This document shows positions 1-7,437 of a DNA stretch of 64,000 bases, one piece after another (position 1 is the stretch's first letter; each line of letters begins with the position of its first letter). The stretch is from Collimonas fungivorans Ter331. Its GTDB lineage: Bacteria; Pseudomonadota; Gammaproteobacteria; Burkholderiales; Burkholderiaceae_D. The DNA lies in assembly GCF_000221045.1 (NCBI RefSeq), contig NC_015856.1:2176687-2240686 (forward strand), written 5' to 3'. The notes beneath the pieces are model-generated. The model worked only from the letters and a program-made list of their open reading frames with translations, searched no databases and was not told where the DNA came from. Made by a program: the position numbers and the translations under genes.

Positions 1-220
1 ACTGCGCATCCTTGCCGGAGCATAGCTGGCGCAGCGATTGCCCGGCCTGGCGGCCGAACGCCTGTTTTATTTCCGGGGCATCGATGCCGGCCAGGCGCAG
101 CTTGAGCCGGCTTCGTCCGACCTGCACAGTCATGCTGTCGCCGTCGGCCACGCTGATGACCCTGTATGCGTGCGCCGCCAGCGGCGCGACCAGCAAAAAA
201 ACGGCAAGCAATATTCTCAT
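1..220 (-). CDS. Thermonuclease (SNase)-like secreted nuclease, truncated by window start
   Basis: Reading the minus strand from an ATG at 218-220 gives an open frame of 73 residues that runs off the window. It begins with a signal peptide (MRILLAVFLLVAPLAAHA) followed by a staphylococcal-nuclease-like N-terminus. That part has VADGDSM, carrying the first metal-binding Asp, and LRLAGIDAPE, carrying the Arg, Asp and Glu of the SNase active site. These motifs predict a periplasmic or secreted Ca-dependent nuclease. A TAA lies directly upstream in frame, so this ATG is the first possible start; the ribosome binding site is weak. The C-terminal half lies outside the window, so intactness cannot be judged. 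Confidence 0.8.
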   Translation of the reverse strand, partial: MRILLAVFLLVAPLAAHAYRVISVADGDSMTVQVGRSRLKLRLAGIDAPEIKQAFGRQAGQSLRQLCSGKDAQ

Positions 221-285
221 TTACACTGAAGCATGGGAAACAGGAGTGACACACGACTGATCCGACAGTTTACAGAGGAACGGCA

Positions 286-975
286 ATGAAAAATATAAGA
301 GGCATCGTATTCGATCTCTACGGCACGCTATACGATGTGCATTCGGTGGCGGCAGCCTGCAACGCCTTTCATCCGGGCCGGGGGCGCGAGATCAGCGTGG
401 TCTGGCGGCAGAAGCAGCTTGAATACACCTGGTTGCGCAGCCTGATGGGCGACTATGCCGATTTCGAGCAGCTTACCCGCGAAGCCCTGGTGTTTACCTC
501 CGGACAGCTGCAGCTGTCGCTTGACGATGCGGCGCTTTCAGCGCTTTGCGCGGAATATCTCAGGATTGCGCCGTACCCGGAAGTGCCGGCGGCGCTGGCC
601 AGGCTGCAGGCAATCGGGTTGCCGCTGGCGATCCTGTCCAACGGTTCGGCCAATTCAATCCGCAGCGTGGTGACGGCGTCCGGGCTGGAGCAGCGCTTCG
701 CGCACCTGATCAGTGCCGATAGCGTGCGCATCTTCAAGCCGCACGACAAGGTCTACCAGCTGGCCGAACAGCAGATGCACTGCGATCGTTCGGAACTGCT
801 GTTCGTCTCCTCAAATGCATGGGATGCCTCCGGCGCGCGGCATTTCGGTTATCCGGTCTGCTGGATCAACCGGATCGGCAACACGTTTGACGAGTTGGGG
901 CAATCGCCTGACCATATCGTGCAGGGACTGGACCAGCTGGCGGACTGGCTGCAAACGCGGCAGCCTGCTGCTTGA
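286..975 (+). CDS. Haloacid dehalogenase type II ((S)-2-haloacid dehalogenase, HAD superfamily)
   Basis: A 229-residue HAD protein of the usual L-2-haloacid dehalogenase length. The nucleophile motif FDLYGTLYD is at residues 9-17, with Asp10 as the likely nucleophile. WRQKQLEYTW carries the conserved Arg, LSNGS carries the Ser-Asn pair, and KPHDKVY carries the catalytic Lys and Tyr. VSSNAWDASGARHFG carries the Ser, Asn and Asp of motif 4. The family hydrolyses short 2-haloalkanoates to hydroxyacids by inversion; close relatives may instead be phosphatases, so the substrate is uncertain. GAGG lies upstream of the ATG. The gene is divergent from the nuclease and convergent with the CLC gene 18 bp downstream. 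Confidence 0.85.
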   Translation: MKNIRGIVFDLYGTLYDVHSVAAACNAFHPGRGREISVVWRQKQLEYTWLRSLMGDYADFEQLTREALVFTSGQLQLSLDDAALSALCAEYLRIAPYPEVPAALARLQAIGLPLAILSNGSANSIRSVVTASGLEQRFAHLISADSVRIFKPHDKVYQLAEQQMHCDRSELLFVSSNAWDASGARHFGYPVCWINRIGNTFDELGQSPDHIVQGLDQLADWLQTRQPAA

Positions 976-993
976 CCGCATCCAGTCCAAGAT

Positions 994-2757
994 TCAGCTC
1001 AACAGGCGCTCACGCTTCTGTTCTTCGTCGAAAAACAGCCGCGACGGTTTGATCAGGTCGCTGCGGCTGATGATGCCGACCAGGCGCCGGCTTTGCAGGT
1101 CGCTGACCACCGGCAGCCGCTCCAGATGATGGGTCGCCATGCGCGCGGCCACGATGCGGCAGGTTTCCGACGGCAGTGCGACCAGGGCCGCCGATTGTTC
1201 CAGGTAGGCGGGATTGAACAAGGTCGTCAAGGCATTGCTGCCGTCGGCTTGCGGGCTGAAGCTGCTGCGTTCGACCATGCCCATCAACCCCTGGTTGATG
1301 TCGACCACCGGGTAGCAGCGGTGCACTTGCTGTGCGCCGAAATGGCGCTCCAGCGTTTCAGCGATGGTGAGGCTGGCAGGAATCGCGGTTACCGCATGCG
1401 TCATCACTTCATCCACATGCTGTCGTTCCAGCGGATCGACGCCGTATTCGCGATAGATGTGGTAACCGCGCCGGGCGATCTTTTCGGTCATGATCGAGCG
1501 TCGCATGGTCAGCACGGTAACACCGTAGGCGACGCCGGTGGTGAGCAGCAGCGGCAGCAGGGCATTGGTGTCGTGGGTCAGGCCGAAGGCGAACACGGCG
1601 GCGGTGAGCGGCGCGCCCAGCACGCCGGCCAGCACCGCCGCCATGCACACCAGCGGCCACAAATGCACATCGCCGCCCGGCAGCCAAGGCGCCAGCACCG
1701 TGCCGAGACCGGCGCCGATGATCAGCAGCGGCGCCAGCACGCCGCCGGAAGTGCCGGAACCGAGCGCAATCACCCAGATCACGGCTTTCACCAGCAGCAG
1801 GCTCAGCGCCAGCTGCAAGGCCAGGTTGCCGTTGAGCAGGTCGCCGATCACATCGTAGCCGACGCCCAGCGCCCGCGGCTCGAAATAACCGCCTATGCCG
1901 ACCGCGATGCCGCCCAGCGCCGGCCACCACATCCAGTGCAGCGGCAGTTTGCCGAACAGGTCTTCGACCCGGTACAAGGCAGTCGACATCAGCGCCGACA
2001 ACGCGCCGCCGAGGATGCCGGCGACCACGCAGGAGAACAGGGCGCTGAGGCCGATTTCCGGCGTCTGCAAGGGAAACAACGGGCCGGCGTCCAACAGCAG
2101 CGGCCGGGTGAAACCGGCTACCGCGCAGGCGACGATCACCGGCAGCAGGCTGCGCGGCCGCAATTCGAACAGCAGCAGTTCCACCGCCAGCAGCACTGCC
2201 GCCACCGGCGTGCCGAACACCGCGGTCATGCCGGCCGTTGCCCCGGCTACCAGCAAGGTCTTGCGTTCGGCCGCGGTCAGGTGGAAATGCTGGGCGATCA
2301 GCGAACCGATGGCGCCGCCGGTCATGATGATCGGGCCTTCGGCGCCAAACGGGCCGCCGCTGCCGATCACGATGCCGGACGACAGCGGCTTGAGAATGGC
2401 GACCTTGGCCGACATCTTGCTTTTGCCGAACAGGATCGCTTCGATCGCTTCGATCGCTTCCGGAATCCCGTGGCCGCGGATTTTTTCCGAGCCGAAGCGC
2501 GCGATCAGGCCGACGACCAGGCCGCCGACGACCGGCAGCACGATCACCCAGGCGCCGAGATGATGATCGGCGGGCGAGCGGTTGGCGAAAGACAGCGTCT
2601 GGTAGAAGAACAGGTTGGTGAACAGCCGGATCAGGTTCAGCAAGGTATATGCCGCCAGGGTGCCGAAGCCGCCGATGAGCACCGCGATCAGGGAAATCCT
2701 GAGCAGCCGTGTGTCGGAGGCGAAATCGCGTTTGTGGGAATGCTGTTTCGAAGACAT
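994..2757 (-). CDS. CLC-family chloride channel or transporter with C-terminal CBS pair
   Basis: A 587-residue polytopic protein. The CLC ion-path motifs are present: GHGIPEA, GAEGP with the gating glutamate, and GSGTSGG. Two CBS domains follow after about residue 440 (VDEVMTHAVTAIP... and ALPSETCRIVAARM...), as in channels regulated by nucleotides. At the position of the inner proton-transfer glutamate of E. coli ClcA (EE in FIIEEM) this protein reads AVELLL. The second Glu is therefore Leu, which hints at a channel rather than a Cl-/H+ antiporter, although my alignment is by eye. The gene lies 10 bp downstream of a MarR gene on the same strand, so the two are probably co-transcribed. Confidence 0.88.
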   Translation of the reverse strand: MSSKQHSHKRDFASDTRLLRISLIAVLIGGFGTLAAYTLLNLIRLFTNLFFYQTLSFANRSPADHHLGAWVIVLPVVGGLVVGLIARFGSEKIRGHGIPEAIEAIEAILFGKSKMSAKVAILKPLSSGIVIGSGGPFGAEGPIIMTGGAIGSLIAQHFHLTAAERKTLLVAGATAGMTAVFGTPVAAVLLAVELLLFELRPRSLLPVIVACAVAGFTRPLLLDAGPLFPLQTPEIGLSALFSCVVAGILGGALSALMSTALYRVEDLFGKLPLHWMWWPALGGIAVGIGGYFEPRALGVGYDVIGDLLNGNLALQLALSLLLVKAVIWVIALGSGTSGGVLAPLLIIGAGLGTVLAPWLPGGDVHLWPLVCMAAVLAGVLGAPLTAAVFAFGLTHDTNALLPLLLTTGVAYGVTVLTMRRSIMTEKIARRGYHIYREYGVDPLERQHVDEVMTHAVTAIPASLTIAETLERHFGAQQVHRCYPVVDINQGLMGMVERSSFSPQADGSNALTTLFNPAYLEQSAALVALPSETCRIVAARMATHHLERLPVVSDLQSRRLVGIISRSDLIKPSRLFFDEEQKRERLLS

Positions 2758-2767
2758 GGCGGAGTTC

Positions 2768-3175
2768 TCAGGTATTGATGGTCGGGACGCGGAAGATGTC
2801 AGCCAGGGTGTTCAGCTCGGCATGGTGCAGTTCAGCCAGCTTGGCGAGGCAGCGTTCGCCGGCCGGCAGCAGGTGGATGTTGACCTGGCGGCGGTCGACC
2901 TCGCTGTTGCGGCGCTGCACCAGCTTGAGTTTTTCGCAGCGCGACACCAGCGCCACCACGCTGTGGTGCTGCGACTGCAGGCGTTCAGCCAGCTCGCCGA
3001 CGCTGGCCCAGTCGCGGCCGGGAGTGCCCTTCACGTGCAATAGCAGCAGGTATTGCTGGGGCGTGACGCCTTCAGCCTGGGCCGCTTCTTCGCTGAAGCG
3101 CAGGAATTTGCGCAGCTGGTAGCGGAATGTCGACAGGGCTTCAAAGTCTTGCTTGGAAAGAGTGTGGGATGGCAT
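2768..3175 (-). CDS. MarR-family transcriptional regulator
   Basis: From the ATG at 3175 this encodes 135 residues, the usual MarR length. A central winged helix-turn-helix (WASVGELAERLQSQHHSVV, then LVSRCEKLKLVQRR and the wing DRRQVNIHLLPAG) is clear. The frame stays open upstream to 3391, but those codons cross the promoter region and lack family similarity, so I chose MPSHTLSKQ as the start. It precedes the CLC gene on the same strand by 10 bp. A perfect inverted repeat lies 45 bp upstream and is a plausible autoregulatory operator. The ligand is unknown. Confidence 0.85.
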   Translation of the reverse strand: MPSHTLSKQDFEALSTFRYQLRKFLRFSEEAAQAEGVTPQQYLLLLHVKGTPGRDWASVGELAERLQSQHHSVVALVSRCEKLKLVQRRNSEVDRRQVNIHLLPAGERCLAKLAELHHAELNTLADIFRVPTINT

Positions 3176-3219
3176 CTTGCGACCGCTTTTTTGGGATGAC
3201 TGGATTCGTGAGACCGCAA

Positions 3220-3240
3220 ATATATCACAATACGATATAT
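3220..3240. promoter_or_regulatory. Candidate MarR operator: 7-bp perfect inverted repeat
   Basis: ATATATC, seven bases (ACAATAC), then GATATAT: the arms are perfect reverse complements within the 143-bp divergent region between the MarR gene and the YdeI-like gene. Arm length and spacing fit a MarR dimer site. That the neighbouring regulator binds it is an inference. Confidence 0.5.
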
Positions 3241-3318
3241 ATTTCCCGAGGCCTGCATCGATCTGTGAAATGGGGAAATAGTAATAAAATGCAACTTCCA
3301 TCAATGCAGGAAGAGCAG

Positions 3319-3912
3319 ATGAATCCGGATCGCAGCAAGGTTGCAGAATTGCCGACAGAACTTTTCGGCCAGCAAAAGGATTGGACCGCATGGCTGAAAA
3401 AGAACCATGGCAAGTCGCCCGGGATCTGGCTGCGGCTGGCGAAGAAAAATTCTGAGCAGGTCTCTGTTTCCTACCAGGAGGCGCTGGAGTCGGCGCTGTG
3501 CTATGGCTGGATCGACGGCTTGAAAAGGGCTGAAGATGCAGATTACTGGGTGCAGAAATTCACGCCGCGTTCCGCCAGGAGCATCTGGTCCAAGATCAAC
3601 CGCGACAAAGCCTTGCTGCTGATAGAGAGCGGCCGGATGGCGCCGGCTGGACTCAAGGAAATCGAACGCGCCCAAAGCGATGGGCGCTGGGACGCTGCCT
3701 ACGACTCGGCCAGCATGTCGACCGTGCCGGCCGATTTCCAGGCAGCGCTGGACGCCAGCCTGCGGGCGCTGGCTTTTTTTGCTACCCTCAACAGCGGCAA
3801 TCGGTACGCGCTGCTGTTCAGGATCCAGACCGCCAAGAAAGCAGAGACGCGCGCCAAGCGGATTCAGGATTTCACCCTGATGCTCGAAAGGCACGAGAAA
3901 TTCCATCCTTGA
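3319..3912 (+). CDS. YdeI/OmpD-associated family protein
   Basis: From the ATG at 3319, preceded by GGAAGAG three bases upstream, the product has 197 residues. It shows the YdeI-like pattern: an N-terminal part with SPGIWLRLAKKN, then SYQEALESALCYGWIDGLKR, FTPRSARSIWSKINR, and a C-terminal helical tail with NRYALLFRIQTAKKAETRAKRI. Family members are small cytosolic proteins sometimes linked to peptide or bacteriocin tolerance; the biochemical role is not established. The frame could start further upstream, but that would read through the promoter region. It is divergent from the MarR gene and may share its control. Confidence 0.8.
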   Translation: MNPDRSKVAELPTELFGQQKDWTAWLKKNHGKSPGIWLRLAKKNSEQVSVSYQEALESALCYGWIDGLKRAEDADYWVQKFTPRSARSIWSKINRDKALLLIESGRMAPAGLKEIERAQSDGRWDAAYDSASMSTVPADFQAALDASLRALAFFATLNSGNRYALLFRIQTAKKAETRAKRIQDFTLMLERHEKFHP

Positions 3913-3936
3913 ATCCTTGCTTCCTGGCGCCACGGT

Positions 3937-4308
3937 TCAGCTGACGATCACCGTGCCGGTCATGCTTTCATGGCCGGAGCCGCAAAAGATATCGCAGTGA
4001 AACGGAAATTGTCCAACCTTGTCCGGCGTGAAGCGGATCCGTGCGGTAGTCCCCGGCAGGATGTCGGCACGCAGCCCAAATTCGGGCAGGGCGAATCCCA
4101 TCACCACATCCAGCGTGGTGAATTCGAGCGTCACCGGTTGGTTCTTTTTCAGGCGGATTTCGCCTGGCGTGAAATCGAACTTCTTTGCCACCACCTTGAT
4201 GACGCGTTCCTGGGTCTGGGCGATCACCGCCGCGGCGGTGATCGCCAGGCCGCCGGCGCCTGCTCCGGCCAGCAGCAGGCGCCGTTTATTGTTGATGGCC
4301 ATGGTCAT
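3937..4308 (-). CDS. Exported cupredoxin with CuA-like C-x3-C-x3-H-x2-M site
   Basis: A 123-residue protein with a twin-arginine-type leader (NKRRLLLAGAGAGG) and one cupredoxin domain. The C-terminal metal loop CDIFCGSGHESM matches the CuA loop of cytochrome oxidase subunit II and nitrous-oxide reductase (two Cys, His, Met). The upstream His ligand, normally in a HGF-type motif, is replaced by Met (DVVMGFALPEF). The metal site is therefore either altered or completed by another residue. The start overlaps the stop of the phosphoesterase gene by four bases (ATGA), so the two are translationally coupled. A periplasmic copper-binding or electron-transfer role is inferred. Confidence 0.82.
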   Translation of the reverse strand: MTMAINNKRRLLLAGAGAGGLAITAAAVIAQTQERVIKVVAKKFDFTPGEIRLKKNQPVTLEFTTLDVVMGFALPEFGLRADILPGTTARIRFTPDKVGQFPFHCDIFCGSGHESMTGTVIVS

Positions 4309-5207
4309 CCTTTCTGCAGCGGCAATTCAACGATCTTGAAATCCGTCTTTGGCGCGGCTTCCGCTTCGATTTCACGATAACCGAGGCCGCGATAAGGATA
4401 AGCGTCGTCCCAGGCCAGCGGCGTACGTTTCGGCTGCGAACCGGGCGCCGGCAGCGGGAAGATCAGCGATTTGGCGGCATGATGCGCGATGTGGCCGGTC
4501 ATGTGGTGATGTTCCTGGTGGATATGGCCGTAGAACACGGTCACGTTGGCATGCGGCATCAGCAGTTCCACCGCCTTGGCGCCGTCGCGGGTGGCCCAGT
4601 CCCATTGCGGATACAGGTCGAACAGGGGGCGGTGTGTGAACACCACGATGTTGGCGTCGGCCGGCAACGGTTGCAGCTCGGCGGCGAGCCAGGCCAGTTG
4701 CGCCTCGCCTATGCTGCCGGCCGGATCGGAGACATTGTCGAGCACGATGAAATGCACGCCTTTATGTTCGAAGCTGTAGTGGGTCTTGCCGAAAAATTCC
4801 TGATAGGCGGCGCCGTTGTCGAGCGAAGCGTCGTGCTCGCCCGGCATGAAGCGGACATCCTTGACCTTGAGATCGGCGACGATCTCCTTGAATTCGCGCA
4901 GCCTCTTGCGGCGTTCCTGCGGATCGTCGGTGGTGTGCGTCAGGTCGCCGGTGAAGACGATGAAATCCGGCTGCTGCTCAAGGCTGTTGACGGCCTTGAC
5001 CGCTTTCTGCAGCGTGCCGTGGGCGTCCGGATTGGGCGCTCCTTCGAAGCCCCAGTGGGTATCGGACAGCTGGACGAAAAAGAAGTCCTGGTATGCGCTG
5101 CCTGCTGTGGCGGCGGCGCTGGCCCAGCCGCTCAGGCCGGAAACGTAGATAGCGCCGCCCAGTCCGGCCAGCTTGAGGAAACTGCGCCGTTTGATGGCAT
5201 GGTCCAT
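4305..5207 (-). CDS. Tat-exported metallophosphoesterase
   Basis: A 300-residue protein from the ATG at 5207, with GGGAG at good spacing. The N-terminus has a textbook Tat motif (KRRSFLKLAG) and hydrophobic stretch. The calcineurin-like phosphoesterase motifs follow in order: LSDTHWG, FTGDLTH, PGEHDAS (the usual GNHD has Glu here), FTHRPLF and GHIHQEHHH. These supply the Asp, His and Asn-type ligands of a dinuclear metal centre. The substrate is unknown; exported relatives act on phosphodiesters or phosphomonoesters. It is coupled to the cupredoxin gene and preceded by an ECF-like promoter motif shared with the divergent sigma factor gene. Confidence 0.85.
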   Translation of the reverse strand: MDHAIKRRSFLKLAGLGGAIYVSGLSGWASAAATAGSAYQDFFFVQLSDTHWGFEGAPNPDAHGTLQKAVKAVNSLEQQPDFIVFTGDLTHTTDDPQERRKRLREFKEIVADLKVKDVRFMPGEHDASLDNGAAYQEFFGKTHYSFEHKGVHFIVLDNVSDPAGSIGEAQLAWLAAELQPLPADANIVVFTHRPLFDLYPQWDWATRDGAKAVELLMPHANVTVFYGHIHQEHHHMTGHIAHHAAKSLIFPLPAPGSQPKRTPLAWDDAYPYRGLGYREIEAEAAPKTDFKIVELPLQKG

Positions 5208-5262
5208 GATATCTCCCGTGGTTACCTTGGTTATTGCGATCACTTGATCGACAAAACCCTAT

Positions 5263-5289
5263 ACCGGTGTACCCTGTGATTTATTCCCG
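5263..5289 (-). promoter_or_regulatory. Candidate ECF sigma promoter toward phosphoesterase/cupredoxin operon
   Basis: On the minus strand CGGGAATAA (5289-5281), then 14 bases, then CGGT (5266-5263). The same two boxes with identical spacing occur in the opposite orientation upstream of the sigma factor gene. The layout matches a -35/-10 pair of ECF type, and predicts a 5' untranslated region of about 50 bases before the ATG at 5207. Assignment to the neighbouring sigma factor is inferred. Confidence 0.5.
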
Positions 5290-5299
5290 CATAAATCAC
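5276..5299. promoter_or_regulatory. 24-bp dyad between the divergent operons
   Basis: GTGATTTAT, six bases (TCCCGC), then ATAAATCAC form a perfect 9-bp inverted repeat, followed by seven T residues at 5300-5306. It overlaps the left-facing promoter motif. It could be an operator, or a weak AT-rich terminator-like hairpin that insulates the divergent units. Confidence 0.4.
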
Positions 5300-5306
5300 T
5301 TTTTTT

Positions 5307-5333
5307 CGGGAATAAATTCTTCGCATCAGCGGT
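5307..5333 (+). promoter_or_regulatory. Candidate autoregulatory ECF sigma promoter
   Basis: CGGGAATAA (5307-5315), 14 bases, CGGT (5330-5333), about 30 bp before the sigma factor ATG at 5365. It mirrors the motif facing the phosphoesterase operon. ECF factors commonly transcribe their own operon, so this is the expected place for such an element. Confidence 0.55.
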
Positions 5334-5364
5334 CTTGTGTCGCATGAACCCTGGAAACGCGTGA

Positions 5365-5913
5365 ATGATAGTTCCGACCAAAAAACAGCGATTCCAAACC
5401 AACGTACTGCCGCACTTGAACTCCGCGTTCAACCTGGCGTGCTGGCTCACGCGCAGCCGCCAGGATGCGGAGGACGTGGTGCAGGAGGCTTACTTGCGCG
5501 CCTTCAAGTTCTTCGACGGTTTTCACGGCGACGACAGCCGCGCCTGGCTGCTGACGATCGTGCGCAACACTTTCTACACCTGGTACCAGGAGCAGCAGAA
5601 GCAGCGGCAGGAGACGGCGTTCGACGAGGACATGCATGATTTCAGCGGCGTCGGCGTGGCCGGCATGGCATTCGCCGACAACAATCCGGAGACGCTGCTG
5701 ATGCAGAAAGACAGCGAGCGCCAGTTGCAGCAGGCGCTGCACGCCTTGCCGCTGGAATTCCGCGAGGTGATGGTGATGCGCGAACTGGAAGAACTGTCCT
5801 ACAAGCAGATTGCCGCCATCGTCGGCATTCCCATCGGTACCGTAATGTCGCGCCTGGGGCGCGGCCGTAAATTGCTGGCGGCAATCCTTGCTCCGGCCAG
5901 GCAGGAGGCATGA
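5365..5913 (+). CDS. ECF-type RNA polymerase sigma factor
   Basis: A 182-residue sigma-70 family protein with only regions 2 and 4. Region 2 contains LTRSRQDAEDVVQEAYLRAFKFF and DDSRAWLLTIVRNTFY. Region 4 contains LPLEFREVMVMRELEELSYKQIAAIVGIPIGTVMSRLGRGRKLL, a clear promoter -35 recognition helix-turn-helix. The stop overlaps the anti-sigma start by four bases, so they form one operon. Two mirrored promoter-like motifs upstream suggest it controls itself and the divergent phosphoesterase/cupredoxin operon. The inducing signal is unknown. Confidence 0.92.
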   Translation: MIVPTKKQRFQTNVLPHLNSAFNLACWLTRSRQDAEDVVQEAYLRAFKFFDGFHGDDSRAWLLTIVRNTFYTWYQEQQKQRQETAFDEDMHDFSGVGVAGMAFADNNPETLLMQKDSERQLQQALHALPLEFREVMVMRELEELSYKQIAAIVGIPIGTVMSRLGRGRKLLAAILAPARQEA

Positions 5914-6665
5914 TGGATCATCAGGAAACACTGGAGCTGTTGCCGGCTTTCGCAGACCAGGAACTCGGCATAGTCGAAGCGCAGGAGGTGCAGCGCCATC
6001 TTGACAGCTGCGCCGATTGCCAGCGCGAGTATGCCGCGCAGCGCATCGTCAGCGCCCGCTTCAAGAAGGAGGCAGTGTACTTCGATGCTCCGCCGCACCT
6101 GGCGCATCGCATCAGCAGCGCCTTGCCGCCGGAGCCGGTACGCGCCGGTTCCCGGCGTTTCAGCTGGATGAGCCTGGGCGGCGCCCTGGCAGCCGGGCTG
6201 GCGCTGGTCTGGAGCCTGGGTTTGTATCTCAACCTGCCATCGGACCAGGAACGGCTGACCGATGAGGTGGTCGCCAGCCATGTGCGTTCGCTGCAGGTCG
6301 ATCACCTGTCGGATGTGGTTTCAAGCGACCAGCATACGGTAAAACCCTGGTTCAACGGCAAGCTGGATTTTTCTCCGCCGGTGGTCGATCTGGCGCCGCA
6401 AGGTTTCCCGCTGGTCGGCGGCCGCCTTGATTATCTGGCCGGGCGGCCGGTAGCCGCGCTGGTTTATCGGCGCGCCAAACATCCCATCAACTTATATATC
6501 TGGCCGAGCAATGAGCGCGACGCCGCGCCGCAGTTGCAAAATCATCAAGGCTACCACCTGGTGCGCTGGACCTGGGACGGCATGAATTACTGGACGGTGT
6601 CTGATCTTGCGGCAAATGAACTGGATAATTTCGTGGGGCTGGTGCGCTCTACGGTGCGTCAATAA
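5910..6665 (+). CDS. Anti-sigma factor with zinc-finger (ZAS-like) domain
   Basis: A 251-residue membrane protein whose ATG overlaps the sigma gene stop (ATGA); AGGAGG lies just before it. The cytosolic N-terminus carries His30-x3-Cys34-x2-Cys37 (HLDSCADC), the zinc-binding anti-sigma motif. A single transmembrane helix (LGGALAAGLALVWSLGLYL) lies near residue 95, followed by a periplasmic domain of about 140 residues. It should hold the adjacent ECF factor at the membrane until an envelope signal releases it; redox sensing through the Cys pair is possible but not shown. Confidence 0.9.
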   Translation: MMDHQETLELLPAFADQELGIVEAQEVQRHLDSCADCQREYAAQRIVSARFKKEAVYFDAPPHLAHRISSALPPEPVRAGSRRFSWMSLGGALAAGLALVWSLGLYLNLPSDQERLTDEVVASHVRSLQVDHLSDVVSSDQHTVKPWFNGKLDFSPPVVDLAPQGFPLVGGRLDYLAGRPVAALVYRRAKHPINLYIWPSNERDAAPQLQNHQGYHLVRWTWDGMNYWTVSDLAANELDNFVGLVRSTVRQ

Positions 6666-6816
6666 GGGCGCGCAGCATGAGAATCGAACGGGAGCAAAAC
6701 AGGAGCTAAACCAGAGCATCTTTATTTCCTGAGAGAACCGGTGTTGATCTTGCAACACGGTACAATGCCTGCCGTTGCAAGATGTTGTCCTTTATCTCAC
6801 TTTCTGGAAAATATTG

Positions 6817-7377
6817 ATGAAAAAGCTTTTTTTGGTTGGCATGCTGGGCTACGGGGCAGCCGCGTTTGCCAGCACCGGCAATACCTTGCTGGAGGTGCCG
6901 GTAACTTATCATCCGGATGCCGGCGTAGTTGAAAACGTCAGGAAAGAATGCCAGATAGAAGATATGCTGTCGCATCGGGTTGCACCGGTGCTGGCGAAAC
7001 TGAACAAGGGCGGCGACGGCACCATCGCCGCCGGCTCGGACGCCGCCGATGCGACCCTGCTGCGCTTGCAGATCACCCATGTCCTGGGCGTCGGCGGCGG
7101 CGCCTGGAGCGGGCCGAAAGCCATCACGGTGACGGCGGACCTGTTCGACCCAAGCGGCAAGCTGCTGCGCCATACCAAAATCAACCGCTGGTCGGTCGGC
7201 GGCGTGTTCGGCGCCTTCAAGGGCACTTGCACCATCCTCGACCGCAGCGCGGCGGCGATCGGCAAGGACCTGAGCCGCTGGGTGCGCGACCCGGCCTACA
7301 AGATAGTCGAAGAGCCGGCGCCGAAAGAGGCCGAAGCAGCGCCTGAAGCCGCGGCCGTGCCGGAGCAGGTGCAGTAG
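6817..7377 (+). CDS. Hypothetical secreted protein
   Basis: From the ATG at 6817 the product has 186 residues. It has a signal peptide (MKKLFLVGMLGYGAAAFAS) and a single predicted globular periplasmic domain with a VRKECQIED segment and a later GTCTILDRS segment. The two Cys could form a disulfide. The Ala/Glu-rich tail (about the last 25 residues) looks disordered. I do not recognise a family. An earlier in-frame ATG at 6775 would place charged and hydrophobic residues before the signal peptide, so the later start is preferred. A strong hairpin terminator follows. Confidence 0.7.
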   Translation: MKKLFLVGMLGYGAAAFASTGNTLLEVPVTYHPDAGVVENVRKECQIEDMLSHRVAPVLAKLNKGGDGTIAAGSDAADATLLRLQITHVLGVGGGAWSGPKAITVTADLFDPSGKLLRHTKINRWSVGGVFGAFKGTCTILDRSAAAIGKDLSRWVRDPAYKIVEEPAPKEAEAAPEAAAVPEQVQ

Positions 7378-7410
7378 CCTCTCGCCGGCGGCCGCTCCCT
7401 CGTCGATAAA

Positions 7411-7436
7411 AAGCCCCGTCATATCGGGGCTTTTTT
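7411..7436 (+). terminator. Rho-independent terminator
   Basis: AAGCCCCG, loop TCATAT, CGGGGCTT, then a run of T. It lies 34 bp after the stop of the hypothetical secreted protein gene. Confidence 0.85.
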
Positions 7437-7437
7437 A

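Noticed and set aside
1093-2778. 561-codon + strand open frame
   Set aside because: It is the antisense shadow of the CLC gene; the translation is His/Gln/Arg-rich with no family signal, as expected from high-GC codon bias.
5276-5306. Simple rho-independent terminator between the divergent operons
   Set aside because: Both flanking genes point away from it, the stem is AT-rich and it overlaps promoter-like boxes, so a regulatory site is more likely.
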